From contig NZ_LT629732.1 of the NCBI RefSeq assembly GCF_900104745.1, positions 4,389,981 to 4,453,980 of the forward strand: 64,000 nucleotides of DNA. The letters are read 5' to 3'. The translations under genes and the position numbers were made by a program. Each line of letters starts with the position of its first letter. Position 1 is the stretch's first letter. Positions 1 through 10,156 of this stretch are shown piece after piece. The notes below the pieces were generated by a model. That model was not told where the DNA came from. It did not search any database and saw only the letters and a list, made by a program, of their open reading frames with translations. This DNA comes from Actinopolymorpha singaporensis. GTDB taxonomy: Bacteria > Actinomycetota > Actinomycetes > Propionibacteriales > Actinopolymorphaceae.

Positions 1-297
1 GATCCGCTGCTGCAGGGTGTCGAAGTCGAGGCGGCCGCGCGCGCGGTCGGGCACCACCAGCTCACCGTCGATCACGCACCGGTCGGGCAGCTTGGCCAGC
101 ACCGCCGCCACCACCTCGGGGAAGTAGCGCGTCATCGGCCGCTCGTTGCGGCTGCCGATCTCCACCTCGTCGCCGTCACGGAAGATGATCGACCGGAAGC
201 CGTCCCACTTGGGCTCGTAGCTGTGGTCGCCGTGGGGAATGTGCTTGACCGGCTTGGCGAGCATCGGTGCGACCGGTGGCATCACGGGGAGCTGCAT
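1..297 (-). CDS. ATP-dependent DNA ligase (N-terminal part; cut by window start)
   Basis: The first 99 codons of a ligase that seals DNA nicks through an enzyme-AMP intermediate on lysine. The nucleotidyltransferase motif I is visible as KWDGFR at about residues 29-34 (the lysine is the AMP acceptor), followed by GSRNERPMTRYFPE and IDGEL (motif III-like). The ATG at 297 is preceded by no in-frame extension that looks like ligase, and the first residues (MQLPVMPPVAPMLAKP) match how LigC/LigD-type ligase domains begin. The gene continues beyond the left edge, so whether it is a stand-alone LigC-type ligase or a longer protein cannot be seen. Confidence 0.88.
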   Translation of the reverse strand, partial: MQLPVMPPVAPMLAKPVKHIPHGDHSYEPKWDGFRSIIFRDGDEVEIGSRNERPMTRYFPEVVAAVLAKLPDRCVIDGELVVPDRARGRLDFDTLQQRI

Positions 298-334
298 TCG
301 CCCAGTCTGGCCGAACGCCGTACCGCCGCCCAGG

Positions 335-1099
335 TCACCCTGCCGTTTCGTGGTGCGAGCCGGTGAGCCACCGCTGGAACAGGAAGCCGTCCTCCTCCAG
401 CAGGGAGGCCAGGGTGAGCCGGGTGGGTTCGGCCAGCAGCGGCCCGTGCGTGATCCGCATGGCCGGCCCGGCCAGCAGCTCCGGCGACTGGGTGAGGCAC
501 ACCTCGTCGACCAGCGACCGGGCGAGCAGCTCCGCGAACAGGCTCGGGCCGCCCTCGGAAAGGATCCGCCGGTGTCCCCGGTCGGTGAGCGCGGCGACAG
601 CCGCGGTCACGTCCACCTCGGACTCGCCGGCGATCGCGACGTCGACCCGCCGCTCGAGCGCGGCCCGGCGCTCGGGGGAGCAGTTCCGGGAGGTGATCAC
701 GACGGTGCGCGGGTCTGCCAGCAGCTTGTCCGGCAGGTCGAGGGTATGGCTCACCACGGCGATCGGCGGGGTGGGCGCGAGGCCGAGCTTCTCCCGCAGC
801 GCGGTGAACGCGGGCCGGATGGTCGCCGGTCCGTAGCGTTCGGCGCGGGCGGTGCCGGCACCGACCAGGATCACGTCGCACAGCGCCCGCAGCAGGGCGA
901 GTACGTGCCGGTCGGGCCGTCCAGAGATCGTCCCCGACCGCCCATCGGGTCCCTGCGCGGCACCGTCCACCGAGGAGACGAAGTTGACCCGCAGCCAGGG
1001 CTGATCGGCGGGGTAGCGGTAGATCTCGGCAAGTTCGTCGTCGGTCAGGTCCGCGGACTCCCGCGCGGGCTCGGCCGGACCGGTGGTGAGGATGCGCAC
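335..1099 (-). CDS. RibD C-terminal-like pyrimidine reductase family protein
   Basis: A 254-residue NADPH-dependent reductase-like protein of the RibD C-terminal/dihydrofolate reductase fold. Family signatures are NFVSSVDGAAQG near residue 39, DVILVGAGTARAERYG, and the substrate/cofactor loop SEGGPSLFAELL near residue 182. No deaminase domain is present, so it is not a full bifunctional RibD. I chose the GTG at 1099 rather than the ATG at 1165 because the protein then begins MRILTTG followed by LTDDELAEIYRYP, as in homologues, and the discarded part is low-complexity. The in vivo substrate is not known for this family. It is divergent from the PPK2 gene. Confidence 0.85.
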   Translation of the reverse strand: MRILTTGPAEPARESADLTDDELAEIYRYPADQPWLRVNFVSSVDGAAQGPDGRSGTISGRPDRHVLALLRALCDVILVGAGTARAERYGPATIRPAFTALREKLGLAPTPPIAVVSHTLDLPDKLLADPRTVVITSRNCSPERRAALERRVDVAIAGESEVDVTAAVAALTDRGHRRILSEGGPSLFAELLARSLVDEVCLTQSPELLAGPAMRITHGPLLAEPTRLTLASLLEEDGFLFQRWLTGSHHETAG

Positions 1100-1216
1100 C
1101 CGGCCGATCCCACCAGACGCGCATGCCGCCGCCGACGCCAGGTCCTGGTCCAGGCGCCCTCGCACTCGCGCGTGGATGCGGGCAGACTGGCCCGGGCAGA
1201 CGTTGGCCGCCCGAAC

Positions 1217-1280
1217 GTCAGGACGTCAGGGGGTCAGGACGTCAGGGGGTCAGGACGTCAGAAGGTCAGAACGTCAGACG
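1217..1280. repeat. Four tandem 16-bp repeats upstream of the PPK2 gene
   Basis: Four head-to-tail copies of GTCAGGACGTCAGGGG start at 1217, 1233, 1249 and 1265; the first two are identical and the last two diverge at a few bases. Each unit is itself two 8-mers of the form GTCAGRRC/GTCAGRRG. The array lies between two divergent genes, 25 bp before the PPK2 start codon. Confidence 0.9.
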
Positions 1281-1304
1281 GCGGACGGACGGAACAGAGC
1301 GCGG

Positions 1305-2159
1305 ATGAGCAGGCACGACGTGGCGGAACGGCTGACTGAGGTACTCGCCTTGCCGCCGGGACCGGTGAATCTGGCGAAGCTGCCCACTGACGCCACCCCC
1401 GGGTTCGCGGGCGGCAAGCGCGCCGGCAAGCGGGCGCTCGCCGAACTGGCACCGACGGTCTCCGACCTGCAGGAGCGGCTGTTCGCCGAAGGCCATACCG
1501 GCGGCACTCGCAGCCTGCTGCTCGTCCTGCAGGGGATGGACACCTCCGGCAAGGGCGGGACGCTGCGCCACTCGGTCGGCCTGGTGGACCCGCAGGGCGT
1601 GCGCATCACGTCGTTCAAGGCACCCACCCGGGAGGAGCTTCGGCACGACTTCCTGTGGCGGATCCGCCGGGCGCTGCCCGAGCCCGGCTACCTCGGGATC
1701 TTCGACCGCTCCCACTACGAGGACGTGCTGGTCGCCCGGGTGCACGAGCTGGTTCCGCCGGAAACCTGGATGGTTCGCTACGACGTCATCAACGAGTTCG
1801 AGCGCGAGCTCACCGGCAACGGCGTGACCGTTGTCAAGTGCTTCCTGCACCTGTCGAAGAAGGAGCAGAAGAAGCGGCTGACCGCGCGGTTGGAGGACCC
1901 GACGAAGTACTGGAAGTACAACCCGGGCGACGTGGACGAGCGCGCCCGGTGGGAGGACTACCAGGCCGCCTACGCCGCGGCGCTGGAGCGCACGAACACC
2001 AGCGCCGCACCGTGGTACGTCGTGCCGGCCGACCGCAAGTGGTACCGCAACCTCGCCATCACCAAGCTTCTGGTGGAGCGGCTGTCCGACCTGGATCCGC
2101 AGTGGCCGCCCGCGGAGTTCGACGTCCAGGGCGAACTCGCCCGGCTGAACCGCACCTGA
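1305..2159 (+). CDS. ppk2: Polyphosphate kinase 2 family (polyphosphate:nucleotide phosphotransferase)
   Basis: A 284-residue cytoplasmic PPK2-type P-loop kinase that moves phosphate between polyphosphate and nucleotides. Walker A is GMDTSGKGGT at residues 77-86 and the catalytic Walker B/lid region is FDRSHYED at 133-140, followed by KKRLTARLEDPTKYWKY, a typical PPK2 lid stretch. The reading frame extends upstream to 1083 only through the tandem-repeat array, giving nonsense sequence, so I start at the ATG at 1305 (MSRHDVAERL), where family alignments usually begin. The single-domain form suggests nucleotide phosphorylation from polyP, but the direction and preferred nucleotide cannot be read from sequence. 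Confidence 0.93.
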   Translation: MSRHDVAERLTEVLALPPGPVNLAKLPTDATPGFAGGKRAGKRALAELAPTVSDLQERLFAEGHTGGTRSLLLVLQGMDTSGKGGTLRHSVGLVDPQGVRITSFKAPTREELRHDFLWRIRRALPEPGYLGIFDRSHYEDVLVARVHELVPPETWMVRYDVINEFERELTGNGVTVVKCFLHLSKKEQKKRLTARLEDPTKYWKYNPGDVDERARWEDYQAAYAAALERTNTSAAPWYVVPADRKWYRNLAITKLLVERLSDLDPQWPPAEFDVQGELARLNRT

Positions 2160-2174
2160 ACCCGCGGCTCAGCC

Positions 2175-2252
2175 GTACGCCCGGACCCCTGTACGCCCGG
2201 AACCCTGTACGCCCGGACCCTGTCACCCCCGGACCCCTGTCACCCCCGGACC
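2175..2252. repeat. Five tandem 14-17-bp repeats between convergent genes
   Basis: Three copies of GTACGCCCGGAMCCCT (2175, 2191, 2207) are followed by two of GTCACCCCCGGACCCCT (2222, 2239). They fill the space between the PPK2 stop and the MarR stop. The repeats do not form a clear stem, so there is no evidence that they act as a terminator. Confidence 0.85.
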
Positions 2253-2282
2253 GCGTCGGCGGCCGAGGAAGCCGCCCGGACC

Positions 2283-2747
2283 TCAGGCGGCGTCGTCGCC
2301 CACCAGAGCCTCCAGCGCGGGCAGCGCGGCGACCAACGCGTCGTGCTGCTCGGGTGTCAGCCGCTCGACCCGGCTCCGCAGGGCTTCGGTACGCAGCGAG
2401 CGCAGCCCCCGGGCGATCTGCTGGCCCTCCTCGGTGGCGGCCACGATACTCGCCCGGCGATCGGCCGGATCGGACGTGCGGACGGCGTACCCAGCGCTCT
2501 CCAGGGTGGCCACCACCCGCGACAGGGTTGGTGGTGCGACCTGTTCGCGGTTGGCGAGGTCGCCGAGCCGCATCGGTCCGGCGTGCGTCAGCGTCGCCAG
2601 AGCGGACATTCCGCCGTGCCCGAGATCACCGCGCTGGGACGCGCCCTGCCGGCGCATCCAGCGGGACAGCCGGGCGATTGCGAGGTAGAGCCGGGTGGCC
2701 TCCTCCCGGTCCATGGTGGCGGGTCGTGTCGTCGCGTGGCCTGTCAT
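2283..2747 (-). CDS. MarR family transcriptional regulator
   Basis: A 154-residue winged-helix DNA-binding protein. The recognition region reads RLGDLANREQVAPPTLSRVV followed by the wing DPADRRASIVAATEEG, the usual MarR layout. Its start overlaps the stop of the upstream MFS transporter by 4 bp (ATGA at 2744-2747), so the two are translationally coupled and the regulator very likely controls the transporter. A palindrome-like site upstream of the transporter (4587-4606) is the obvious candidate operator. The ligand is unknown. Confidence 0.9.
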   Translation of the reverse strand: MTGHATTRPATMDREEATRLYLAIARLSRWMRRQGASQRGDLGHGGMSALATLTHAGPMRLGDLANREQVAPPTLSRVVATLESAGYAVRTSDPADRRASIVAATEEGQQIARGLRSLRTEALRSRVERLTPEQHDALVAALPALEALVGDDAA

Positions 2748-4555
2748 GCGGCGGCACCCTCTTCCTCGATCGTCTGGCGTTCGCCGTGAACGTAGCGCTC
2801 ACCCCGCAGCAGCGAGGCGCAAGCACCGATGACAGTCATGATTGCAGCCGCGGCGAACACGATCACCAGCCCGTGGTGGAACGGTGTGGCGATCAGCCGC
2901 GGAAAGAACTCCTTGCCGGTGAGCGTCGCGACGTTCGAGGCGGGCAGGTGGTCCAGCGCGCCGGTGGGGCCGAGCAGCTTGGCCATCGGGTTGTAGCCGA
3001 GGAACGCCGCGAACAGGCTGCCCACCGGCGGCAGGTTGCCCACCGACTCCGCGACCGAGGAGGAGACGCCCTGCGCCTCCAGCCCGCGAGTGAGCGAGGT
3101 CGGCAGTGAGTTGGCCAGGCCGGCGATCATCAGCGAGAAGAAGATTCCGATGGACAGGGAGGTCCCGGAGTTGAAGAACGTCCCGCGCATCCCCGACGCC
3201 GCACCGCGCTGGCCTGCCGGGACGCTGTTCATGATCGCGGAGGTGTTGGGCGAGGAGAAGAGTCCCGAGCCGATGCCGTTCACCGCGATCAGCGCGGCGA
3301 ACGCCCAGTACGGGAACTCCACCGGCAACATCAGCAGGCCCACGAACGTCGCGGCCACCACCAGCAGTCCGCCGGTGGCGAAGGCCCGGGCGCCGTACCG
3401 GTCGGAGAGGTAGCCCGAGACCGGCCCGGCGAGCAGGAACCCGATGGTGAGGGGTACGAGGTAGATCCCCGCCCACAGAGGCGTCGCGGCGTAGTCGAAG
3501 CCGTGCAGCGGAAGCCAGATCCCCTGCAGCCAGATGATCAGCATGAACTGCATGCCGCCGCGCCCGATCGAGGCGAGCAGACCGGCGAGGTTCCCGGCGC
3601 TGAACGCGCGGTTGCGGAACAGCCCGAGGTGGAACATCGGGTCGGCCACCCGGGACTCGATCACGCAGAACGCGGCCAGCAGGGCCAGTCCGCCGAGCAG
3701 ACCGGTCAGCACCCACGGGCTCGTCCAGCCCATGGTGTGCCCGCCGTAGGGCTGGATGCCGTACGTGATAGCCGCAAGCAGGGCGGTGAGGCCGAGGGCG
3801 AAGGTGACGTTGCCGGCGACGTCGATCGAGCCGCGCCGGCGTTCGCCGAGTTCGTGCAGCGAACGGTAGGACCAGATGGTGCCGAAGATGCCGATCGGCA
3901 CGCTCACCCAGAACACCGCCCGCCAGTGCCACTCGGCCAGCAGCCCGCCGATGACCAGCCCGAGGAACGACCCGGCGATCGCTGCCACCTGGTTGATGCC
4001 GAGCGCCATGCCCCGCCGGTTGGACGGGAACGCGTCGGTGAGGATCGCGGTGGAGTTGGCGAACAGCATCGCCCCGCCCACACCCTGGACCACCCGCCAG
4101 CCGATCAGCCAGAGTGCGCCGGCGCTGTGCACGAACGGGTCCGCGGCGAGCAGGATCGAGGCGACGGTGAAGACCACGAAGCCGTAGCTGTAGATGCGGA
4201 CCCGGCCGTACATGTCGCCGAGGCGGCCGAGGGAGACCACCAGGACCGCGGAGACCAGCAGGAAGCCCATGATCATCCACAGCAGGTAGCTCACGTTTCC
4301 CGGCGCCAGCGGGTCCAACCGGATGCCGCGGAAGATCGCCGGCAGGGAGATGATCACGATCGAGGAGTTGATCGTGGCCATCAGGACGCCGAGCGTGGTG
4401 TTGGACAGCGCCACCCATGGGTACCGTGGGTGGTCGCGTTCGTACCGTGTGCGCCTGCCGGCAGTCCGGCGTACGGACGTCTCGTCTCGTTCCCGGATGG
4501 CCTGGACGGACCGGACGTCTCCGGCGTCACCCGGCGGGTTGCTCGGCAAGGACAC
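2744..4555 (-). CDS. MFS transporter, DHA2-like drug exporter
   Basis: A 603-residue membrane protein with about 14 predicted hydrophobic spans. The N-terminal cytoplasmic stretch (1-48) is charged; TM1 begins at VALSNTTLGVLMATINSS, with the DHA-type motif C-like NSTAILTDAFPSNRRGMALG in the middle and a long hydrophilic insertion near residues 480-530. It belongs to the DHA2 family that exports hydrophobic drugs or dyes by proton antiport. It is the first gene of a two-gene operon with the MarR regulator. The ATG at 4555 is used because an arginine-rich cytoplasmic head is common in this actinobacterial subgroup; a start nearer TM1 cannot be excluded. Confidence 0.9.
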   Translation of the reverse strand: MSLPSNPPGDAGDVRSVQAIRERDETSVRRTAGRRTRYERDHPRYPWVALSNTTLGVLMATINSSIVIISLPAIFRGIRLDPLAPGNVSYLLWMIMGFLLVSAVLVVSLGRLGDMYGRVRIYSYGFVVFTVASILLAADPFVHSAGALWLIGWRVVQGVGGAMLFANSTAILTDAFPSNRRGMALGINQVAAIAGSFLGLVIGGLLAEWHWRAVFWVSVPIGIFGTIWSYRSLHELGERRRGSIDVAGNVTFALGLTALLAAITYGIQPYGGHTMGWTSPWVLTGLLGGLALLAAFCVIESRVADPMFHLGLFRNRAFSAGNLAGLLASIGRGGMQFMLIIWLQGIWLPLHGFDYAATPLWAGIYLVPLTIGFLLAGPVSGYLSDRYGARAFATGGLLVVAATFVGLLMLPVEFPYWAFAALIAVNGIGSGLFSSPNTSAIMNSVPAGQRGAASGMRGTFFNSGTSLSIGIFFSLMIAGLANSLPTSLTRGLEAQGVSSSVAESVGNLPPVGSLFAAFLGYNPMAKLLGPTGALDHLPASNVATLTGKEFFPRLIATPFHHGLVIVFAAAAIMTVIGACASLLRGERYVHGERQTIEEEGAAA

Positions 4556-4586
4556 GGGTGCGGGCCTCCACGGGTCGGTTCAGAAA

Positions 4587-4606
4587 TAGTTGCTTGCAGC
4601 TAACTA
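4587..4606. promoter_or_regulatory. Candidate MarR operator upstream of the MFS-MarR operon
   Basis: TAGTTGCTTGCAGCTAACTA is an imperfect palindrome (outer arms TAGTT/AACTA, core TTGC..GC) in an AT-rich island 32 bp upstream of the transporter start. The adjacent TAACTAAACTAACC adds further half-sites. Sites built on TTGCnnGCAA are common for actinobacterial MarR proteins, so autoregulation is a reasonable inference. Confidence 0.55.
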
Positions 4607-4656
4607 AACTAACCGATGCCGTGGAGGTGGATGTTCCCGGCCGCCGAAACGACCTC

Positions 4657-4685
4657 GACCCGCCCCGATGGCATCGGGGCGGGTC
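4657..4685 (-). terminator. Intrinsic terminator-like hairpin after glgX
   Basis: Two perfect 14-base arms, GACCCGCCCCGATG (4657-4670) and its reverse complement (4672-4685), form a GC-rich stem with a tiny loop 45 bp past the glgX stop. There is no U-run, as is usual in high-GC actinomycetes. Confidence 0.7.
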
Positions 4686-4730
4686 GCGGGTGTGCGTCGT
4701 ACGAAGGTGGCGTACGGAGGCGAGGTGTGA

Positions 4731-6830
<2,100 letters not shown>

Positions 6831-7232
6831 TCGCGTTCCTTTCCTTGTCCTCTTGCGCGAATACTGCCAGGTCCGCAGTCGATCGGTGCGGCGCCTCCTG
6901 CCCGGTGGCGGTGAGCGTTTCCGGTCTGACCACGCTTCCGAGGCGGGTCACAGTGGGTAACCGGAGGCGCCGCGGGCGCGATTCCCAACCAGGTCAGCGA
7001 TGTAGGGCCCCGGGGACGGCGCGCAGACCTGCGCCGGCCACCGGGAGGGCGGGCCGGGGAGGGGACGCCGGACGCTGCGGGGCCTGGCGATCCGGCCGCC
7101 GGACGGTCCGCCGGTCACTCCGGACGCGTGGGCACGGGACTGCATCGGGACTGCATCGGGACTGGACGGGCTGGACGGGAGCGCACTGGACCCGTCATAC
7201 CCCGCGAGCAGTCCCGAACCCGGACGGCCGCG
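6831..7232. other. Gene-free 400-bp region with short tandem repeats
   Basis: It holds the glgX leader and, at 7136-7164, two and a half tandem copies of GGGACTGCATC, followed by short GGACGGGCT duplications. I see no credible ORF, tRNA or strong hairpin in the rest. Confidence 0.6.
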
Positions 7233-7994
7233 TCAATTCCCCGTTACGGGTTTTCCACCATCCGGGCGGCCCAGGCGATCATCCAGGCTCGCACGGTCGG
7301 CGACGATCGCCGCCACCTGCGGGCAGGCGCCCAGCGGCTCGGTGACCGCCACCGCACCTCCGGAGGCCGCAGCCGCACGGATCCGGTCGGCGAAGAAGCC
7401 TGGCGCCAGCAGGTACGTCGCGACGCCCACCCGGTCGGCGCCGCGCGCCCGAAGGTCACCGACCGCCTCCTCGACGGTGGGCGCGGCGGCGGAGGCGAAC
7501 GCCCACCGGGCCGGTACGCCGAGCAGGTGGCCGAGGTCTGCGGCCACCTCGGCCACCGTGTCGTTCGCCTGCCGGCTGCTCGACCCCGCGGCGGCGAGCA
7601 CCACCGCGTCGAAGGGCGGCTCCCCGGATGGTCGGGCCTCGGCGAGCCGGGCGGCCATCGCCTCCACCAGCCGGGGATCCGGGCCGAGCACCCGGCTCAG
7701 CCGGACTGTCCAGCCGCGCGACCGGGCGAGGTCCGCGACCGCCGGCAGGTCCTCCTGGGCGTGGTAGGCGTCGCTGAGCAGGAACGGCACGACGGCCAGG
7801 TCGGTGACGCCTTGGGCGGCGAGGCTCTCGACCGCCTCCTGCGGTGTCGGTGTGGCGAGCTCGAGGAACGCCGCGCCGGTGGCGAGGCCGGGACGCAGCC
7901 GCGCCACCGCCGCCGCGACCTCGTGGGCGACCGGCGCGGCGCGGTCGTCGCGGCTGCCGTGCGCGACCAGCAGCAGGCCCTCAGCCGTCGGCAT
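7233..7994 (-). CDS. Sirohydrochlorin chelatase-like protein (CbiX/SirB family)
   Basis: A 253-residue two-repeat chelatase that would insert Fe2+ into sirohydrochlorin to make siroheme. The N-terminal motif LLLVAHGSRD carries the metal-binding histidine and recurs in weaker form in the second half (VLAAAGSSSRQAND), as expected for a duplicated CbiX fold. It is the last gene of the sir-cysH-cysG operon, whose sulfite reductase needs siroheme, so iron chelation is more likely than cobalt. The start overlaps the cysG end by 14 bp. Three ATGs lie close together (8030, 8006, 7994), the last two created by a 12-bp tandem duplication; I use the last because homologues begin just before LLLVAHGSRD. 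Confidence 0.87.
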   Translation of the reverse strand: MPTAEGLLLVAHGSRDDRAAPVAHEVAAAVARLRPGLATGAAFLELATPTPQEAVESLAAQGVTDLAVVPFLLSDAYHAQEDLPAVADLARSRGWTVRLSRVLGPDPRLVEAMAARLAEARPSGEPPFDAVVLAAAGSSSRQANDTVAEVAADLGHLLGVPARWAFASAAAPTVEEAVGDLRARGADRVGVATYLLAPGFFADRIRAAAASGGAVAVTEPLGACPQVAAIVADRASLDDRLGRPDGGKPVTGN

Positions 7995-9300
7995 TCCCCT
8001 GGGCATTCCCCTCGGCCGGGCCGGCCGCACCGGCCGGCTCGACTGCCTCGGCTGGCTCGGCCGCTGCTGCGGTGAGCGCGGTGAGTTCGGCCGCGACGTC
8101 GACCACCTCGCCGACCACGATCACGGCGGGGGAGCGGACACCGCGGGCGGCGGCGACCTCGGCGATGGTGGCCAGGGTTCCGGTGGTGGTGCGCTGGTCG
8201 GGGAGGGTGCCGCGTTCGACCACGGCGACGGGGGTGGTGGCGGGCCGGCCGTTCCGGAGGAGCCCCTCGGTCAGGGCGGGCAGCTGACCGACGCCCATCA
8301 GGAACACCAGCGTGCCCTCCGTGGCGGCGAGCCCCGCCCAGTCGGGCGTCTCCCCGGCACGGGCGTAATGAGCGGACACCACCGTGAACTGCCGGGCCAC
8401 CGCGCGGTGGGTGACCGGGATGCCGACAGACTCGGGTACGGCAACCGCACTGGTCACGCCGGGTACGACCTCGCAGGGGACACCGGCCCGCGCACAGGCG
8501 AGCGCCTCCTCGGCTCCCCGGCCGAACACGAACGGGTCACCGCCCTTGAGCCGGACGACCCGCTGCCCGGCCCGGGCACGGGCCACCAGCAGGTCGTTGA
8601 TCTCCAACTGGGTGAGTGCGTGCGCCCGTGGCCCCTTGCCGGCCTCGACCACCTCGACCTCGGCGTCGAGCTCGTCCAGCAGCGCCCGGGGGGCGAGCCG
8701 GTCGACCACCACCACGTCTGCGTCGGCGAGCAGCCGCCGACCGCGGACGGTGATCAGTCCCGGGTCACCGGGTCCGCCGCCCACCAGCGCCACGTGGCCG
8801 GCGCCCGGCGTGCGGCGTACCCGGCGCAGCGGCAGCTCCCCGGACTGCAGCCAGGTCGCGATGCGGTCCTTCAGCCGGCGGGCCCGGCGCGGGTCGCGGC
8901 CTGCGGAGACCGCCACGGTCACGTCGTCGAACCGGACCGTGGCGGGCGTCCAGGCCGCGGACCGCTTCGCGTCGTCGGCGCGTACGCACCAGATGCCGGC
9001 AGTCTCGGCCTCGGCGGCCACCGCGGCGTTGGTGTCGGCGTCGTCGGTGGCGGCCTGCACCACCCTGGCACCGGCCAGGTCACCGACCAGATCTCCGGCG
9101 GCGTACTCCCGGGCCACCCACTCCACTCGTCCGGGCTCCACCAGGGCGGCCAGGTCCTCACACAACGCCGGCGCGACCACCGTGACCACAGCACCGGCGT
9201 CCAGCAGCCCGCCCACCCGCCGCGCGGCTACCGGCCCGCCGCCGACCACGACCGCACGCCTGCCGGCGAGGTCGAGCAGCAGCGGGTAACGCGGGCTCAT
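7981..9300 (-). CDS. cysG: Bifunctional precorrin-2 dehydrogenase / uroporphyrinogen-III C-methyltransferase
   Basis: A 439-residue fusion. Residues 1 to about 150 form the NAD-binding precorrin-2 oxidase (LLLDLAGRRAVVVGGG Rossmann start); residues about 190-420 form the SAM-dependent SUMT domain, with VALVGGGPGDPGLITVRG and VVRLKGGDPFVFGRG as signatures. It makes sirohydrochlorin from uroporphyrinogen III. Its ATG overlaps the cysH stop (ATGA, 9297-9300). The CysG ferrochelatase function is probably completed by the separate CbiX-like protein encoded next. The C-terminal 25 residues are an Ala/Glu/Gly tail without known role. Confidence 0.94.
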   Translation of the reverse strand: MSPRYPLLLDLAGRRAVVVGGGPVAARRVGGLLDAGAVVTVVAPALCEDLAALVEPGRVEWVAREYAAGDLVGDLAGARVVQAATDDADTNAAVAAEAETAGIWCVRADDAKRSAAWTPATVRFDDVTVAVSAGRDPRRARRLKDRIATWLQSGELPLRRVRRTPGAGHVALVGGGPGDPGLITVRGRRLLADADVVVVDRLAPRALLDELDAEVEVVEAGKGPRAHALTQLEINDLLVARARAGQRVVRLKGGDPFVFGRGAEEALACARAGVPCEVVPGVTSAVAVPESVGIPVTHRAVARQFTVVSAHYARAGETPDWAGLAATEGTLVFLMGVGQLPALTEGLLRNGRPATTPVAVVERGTLPDQRTTTGTLATIAEVAAARGVRSPAVIVVGEVVDVAAELTALTAAAAEPAEAVEPAGAAGPAEGNAQGNADG

Positions 9301-10013
9301 CTGTGGATGCCGCACTCGGTCTTCGCCCGGCCCGCCCACCGGCCAGCACGCGCGTCCTCGCCCTCGGCGACCCGGCGGGTGCACGGCCAGCAGCCGACCG
9401 ACGGGTACCCGTCGTCCAGCAGCGGGTTGGTGAGGACGCCGTTGTCGGCGACGTAGCGGTCCACGTCGTCCTGGGACCAGCGGGCCAGCGGAGCGATCTT
9501 CACCTTGCCGCGCCGGGCGTCCCAGCTGACCACGGGGGTGTTCGCCCGGGTCGGGCTCTCGTCCCGGCGGATCCCGGTCGCCCAGGCGTCGTAGTTGGTC
9601 AGCGCCCGCTCCAGCGGGGCGACCTTGCGGAGCTGGCAGCACAGTTCGGGGTTGCGGCGGTACAGCTCGGGCCCGAGGGTGGCGTCCTGCTCCGCGACGG
9701 TCTGGCGCGGCCGCACGGTCACCAGGTTGATCGGGATGGTGACCGACGCGGCGTCGGCCGTACCCAGCGTCTCGGGGAAGTGGTAGCCGGTGTCAAGAAA
9801 CACCACGTCCACCCCGGGCACCTGCTGGGAGACCAGGTGGGCGAGCGCGGTGTCCTGCATGGACGAGGTGACGGCGAACCGGTCGCCGAAAGTGTCGGCG
9901 GCCCAGCGCACGATCTCCGCGGCGCTGGCCTCCTCGAGGTCGCGGCCGGCCTGCCGGGCGAGCGCCTCCAGGTCGTCGCGGCACCGCCTGGGAGCCGTCG
10001 TCGCCAGCGTCAT
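9297..10013 (-). CDS. cysH: Phosphoadenylyl-/adenylyl-sulfate reductase
   Basis: A 238-residue reductase that converts APS or PAPS to sulfite with thioredoxin. The catalytic cysteine is in the C-terminal ECGIH motif (Cys234). Two pairs of cysteines, Cys125-Cys126 and Cys208/Cys211, give the [4Fe-4S] signature of assimilatory APS reductases, so APS rather than PAPS is the likely substrate. I start at the ATG at 10013, which overlaps the stop of the 48-residue gene (ATGA); the longer frame to 10070 has no homology-like sequence. Confidence 0.94.
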   Translation of the reverse strand: MTLATTAPRRCRDDLEALARQAGRDLEEASAAEIVRWAADTFGDRFAVTSSMQDTALAHLVSQQVPGVDVVFLDTGYHFPETLGTADAASVTIPINLVTVRPRQTVAEQDATLGPELYRRNPELCCQLRKVAPLERALTNYDAWATGIRRDESPTRANTPVVSWDARRGKVKIAPLARWSQDDVDRYVADNGVLTNPLLDDGYPSVGCWPCTRRVAEGEDARAGRWAGRAKTECGIHR

Positions 10014-10156
10014 GAACGCACCGCCATTCCGGCGAACTTCACCGAGAAGACCCGGGTGCAGCCCCGGCACTCCCAGGCGCCGTGTGGCTCCTCGGCCGGC
10101 CGCAGGTCCTCCTCGGCGCAGTACGGGCAGTAGAACGGGGTCGCGCGTTCGGTCAT
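10010..10156 (-). CDS. 48-aa double-CxxC zinc-ribbon-like protein in the sulfur operon
   Basis: A tiny protein, easily missed, with two knuckles: CPYC at residues 10-13 and CRGC at 30-33, separated by an acidic linker (EEDLRPAEEP), then RVFSVKF. It joins both neighbours by 4-base ATGA overlaps (10153-10156 with sir, 10010-10013 with cysH), which is strong evidence of translation. The four cysteines would bind zinc or an Fe-S cluster. Small proteins of this kind are found between sulfite reductase and cysH in other actinomycetes, but their function is not established. A role as assembly or electron-transfer partner of Sir or CysH is only a guess. Confidence 0.85.
   Translation of the reverse strand: MTERATPFYCPYCAEEDLRPAEEPHGAWECRGCTRVFSVKFAGMAVRS

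Noticed and set aside
1217-1280. CRISPR-like array
   Set aside because: Head-to-tail repeats without spacers and no cas genes in the window.
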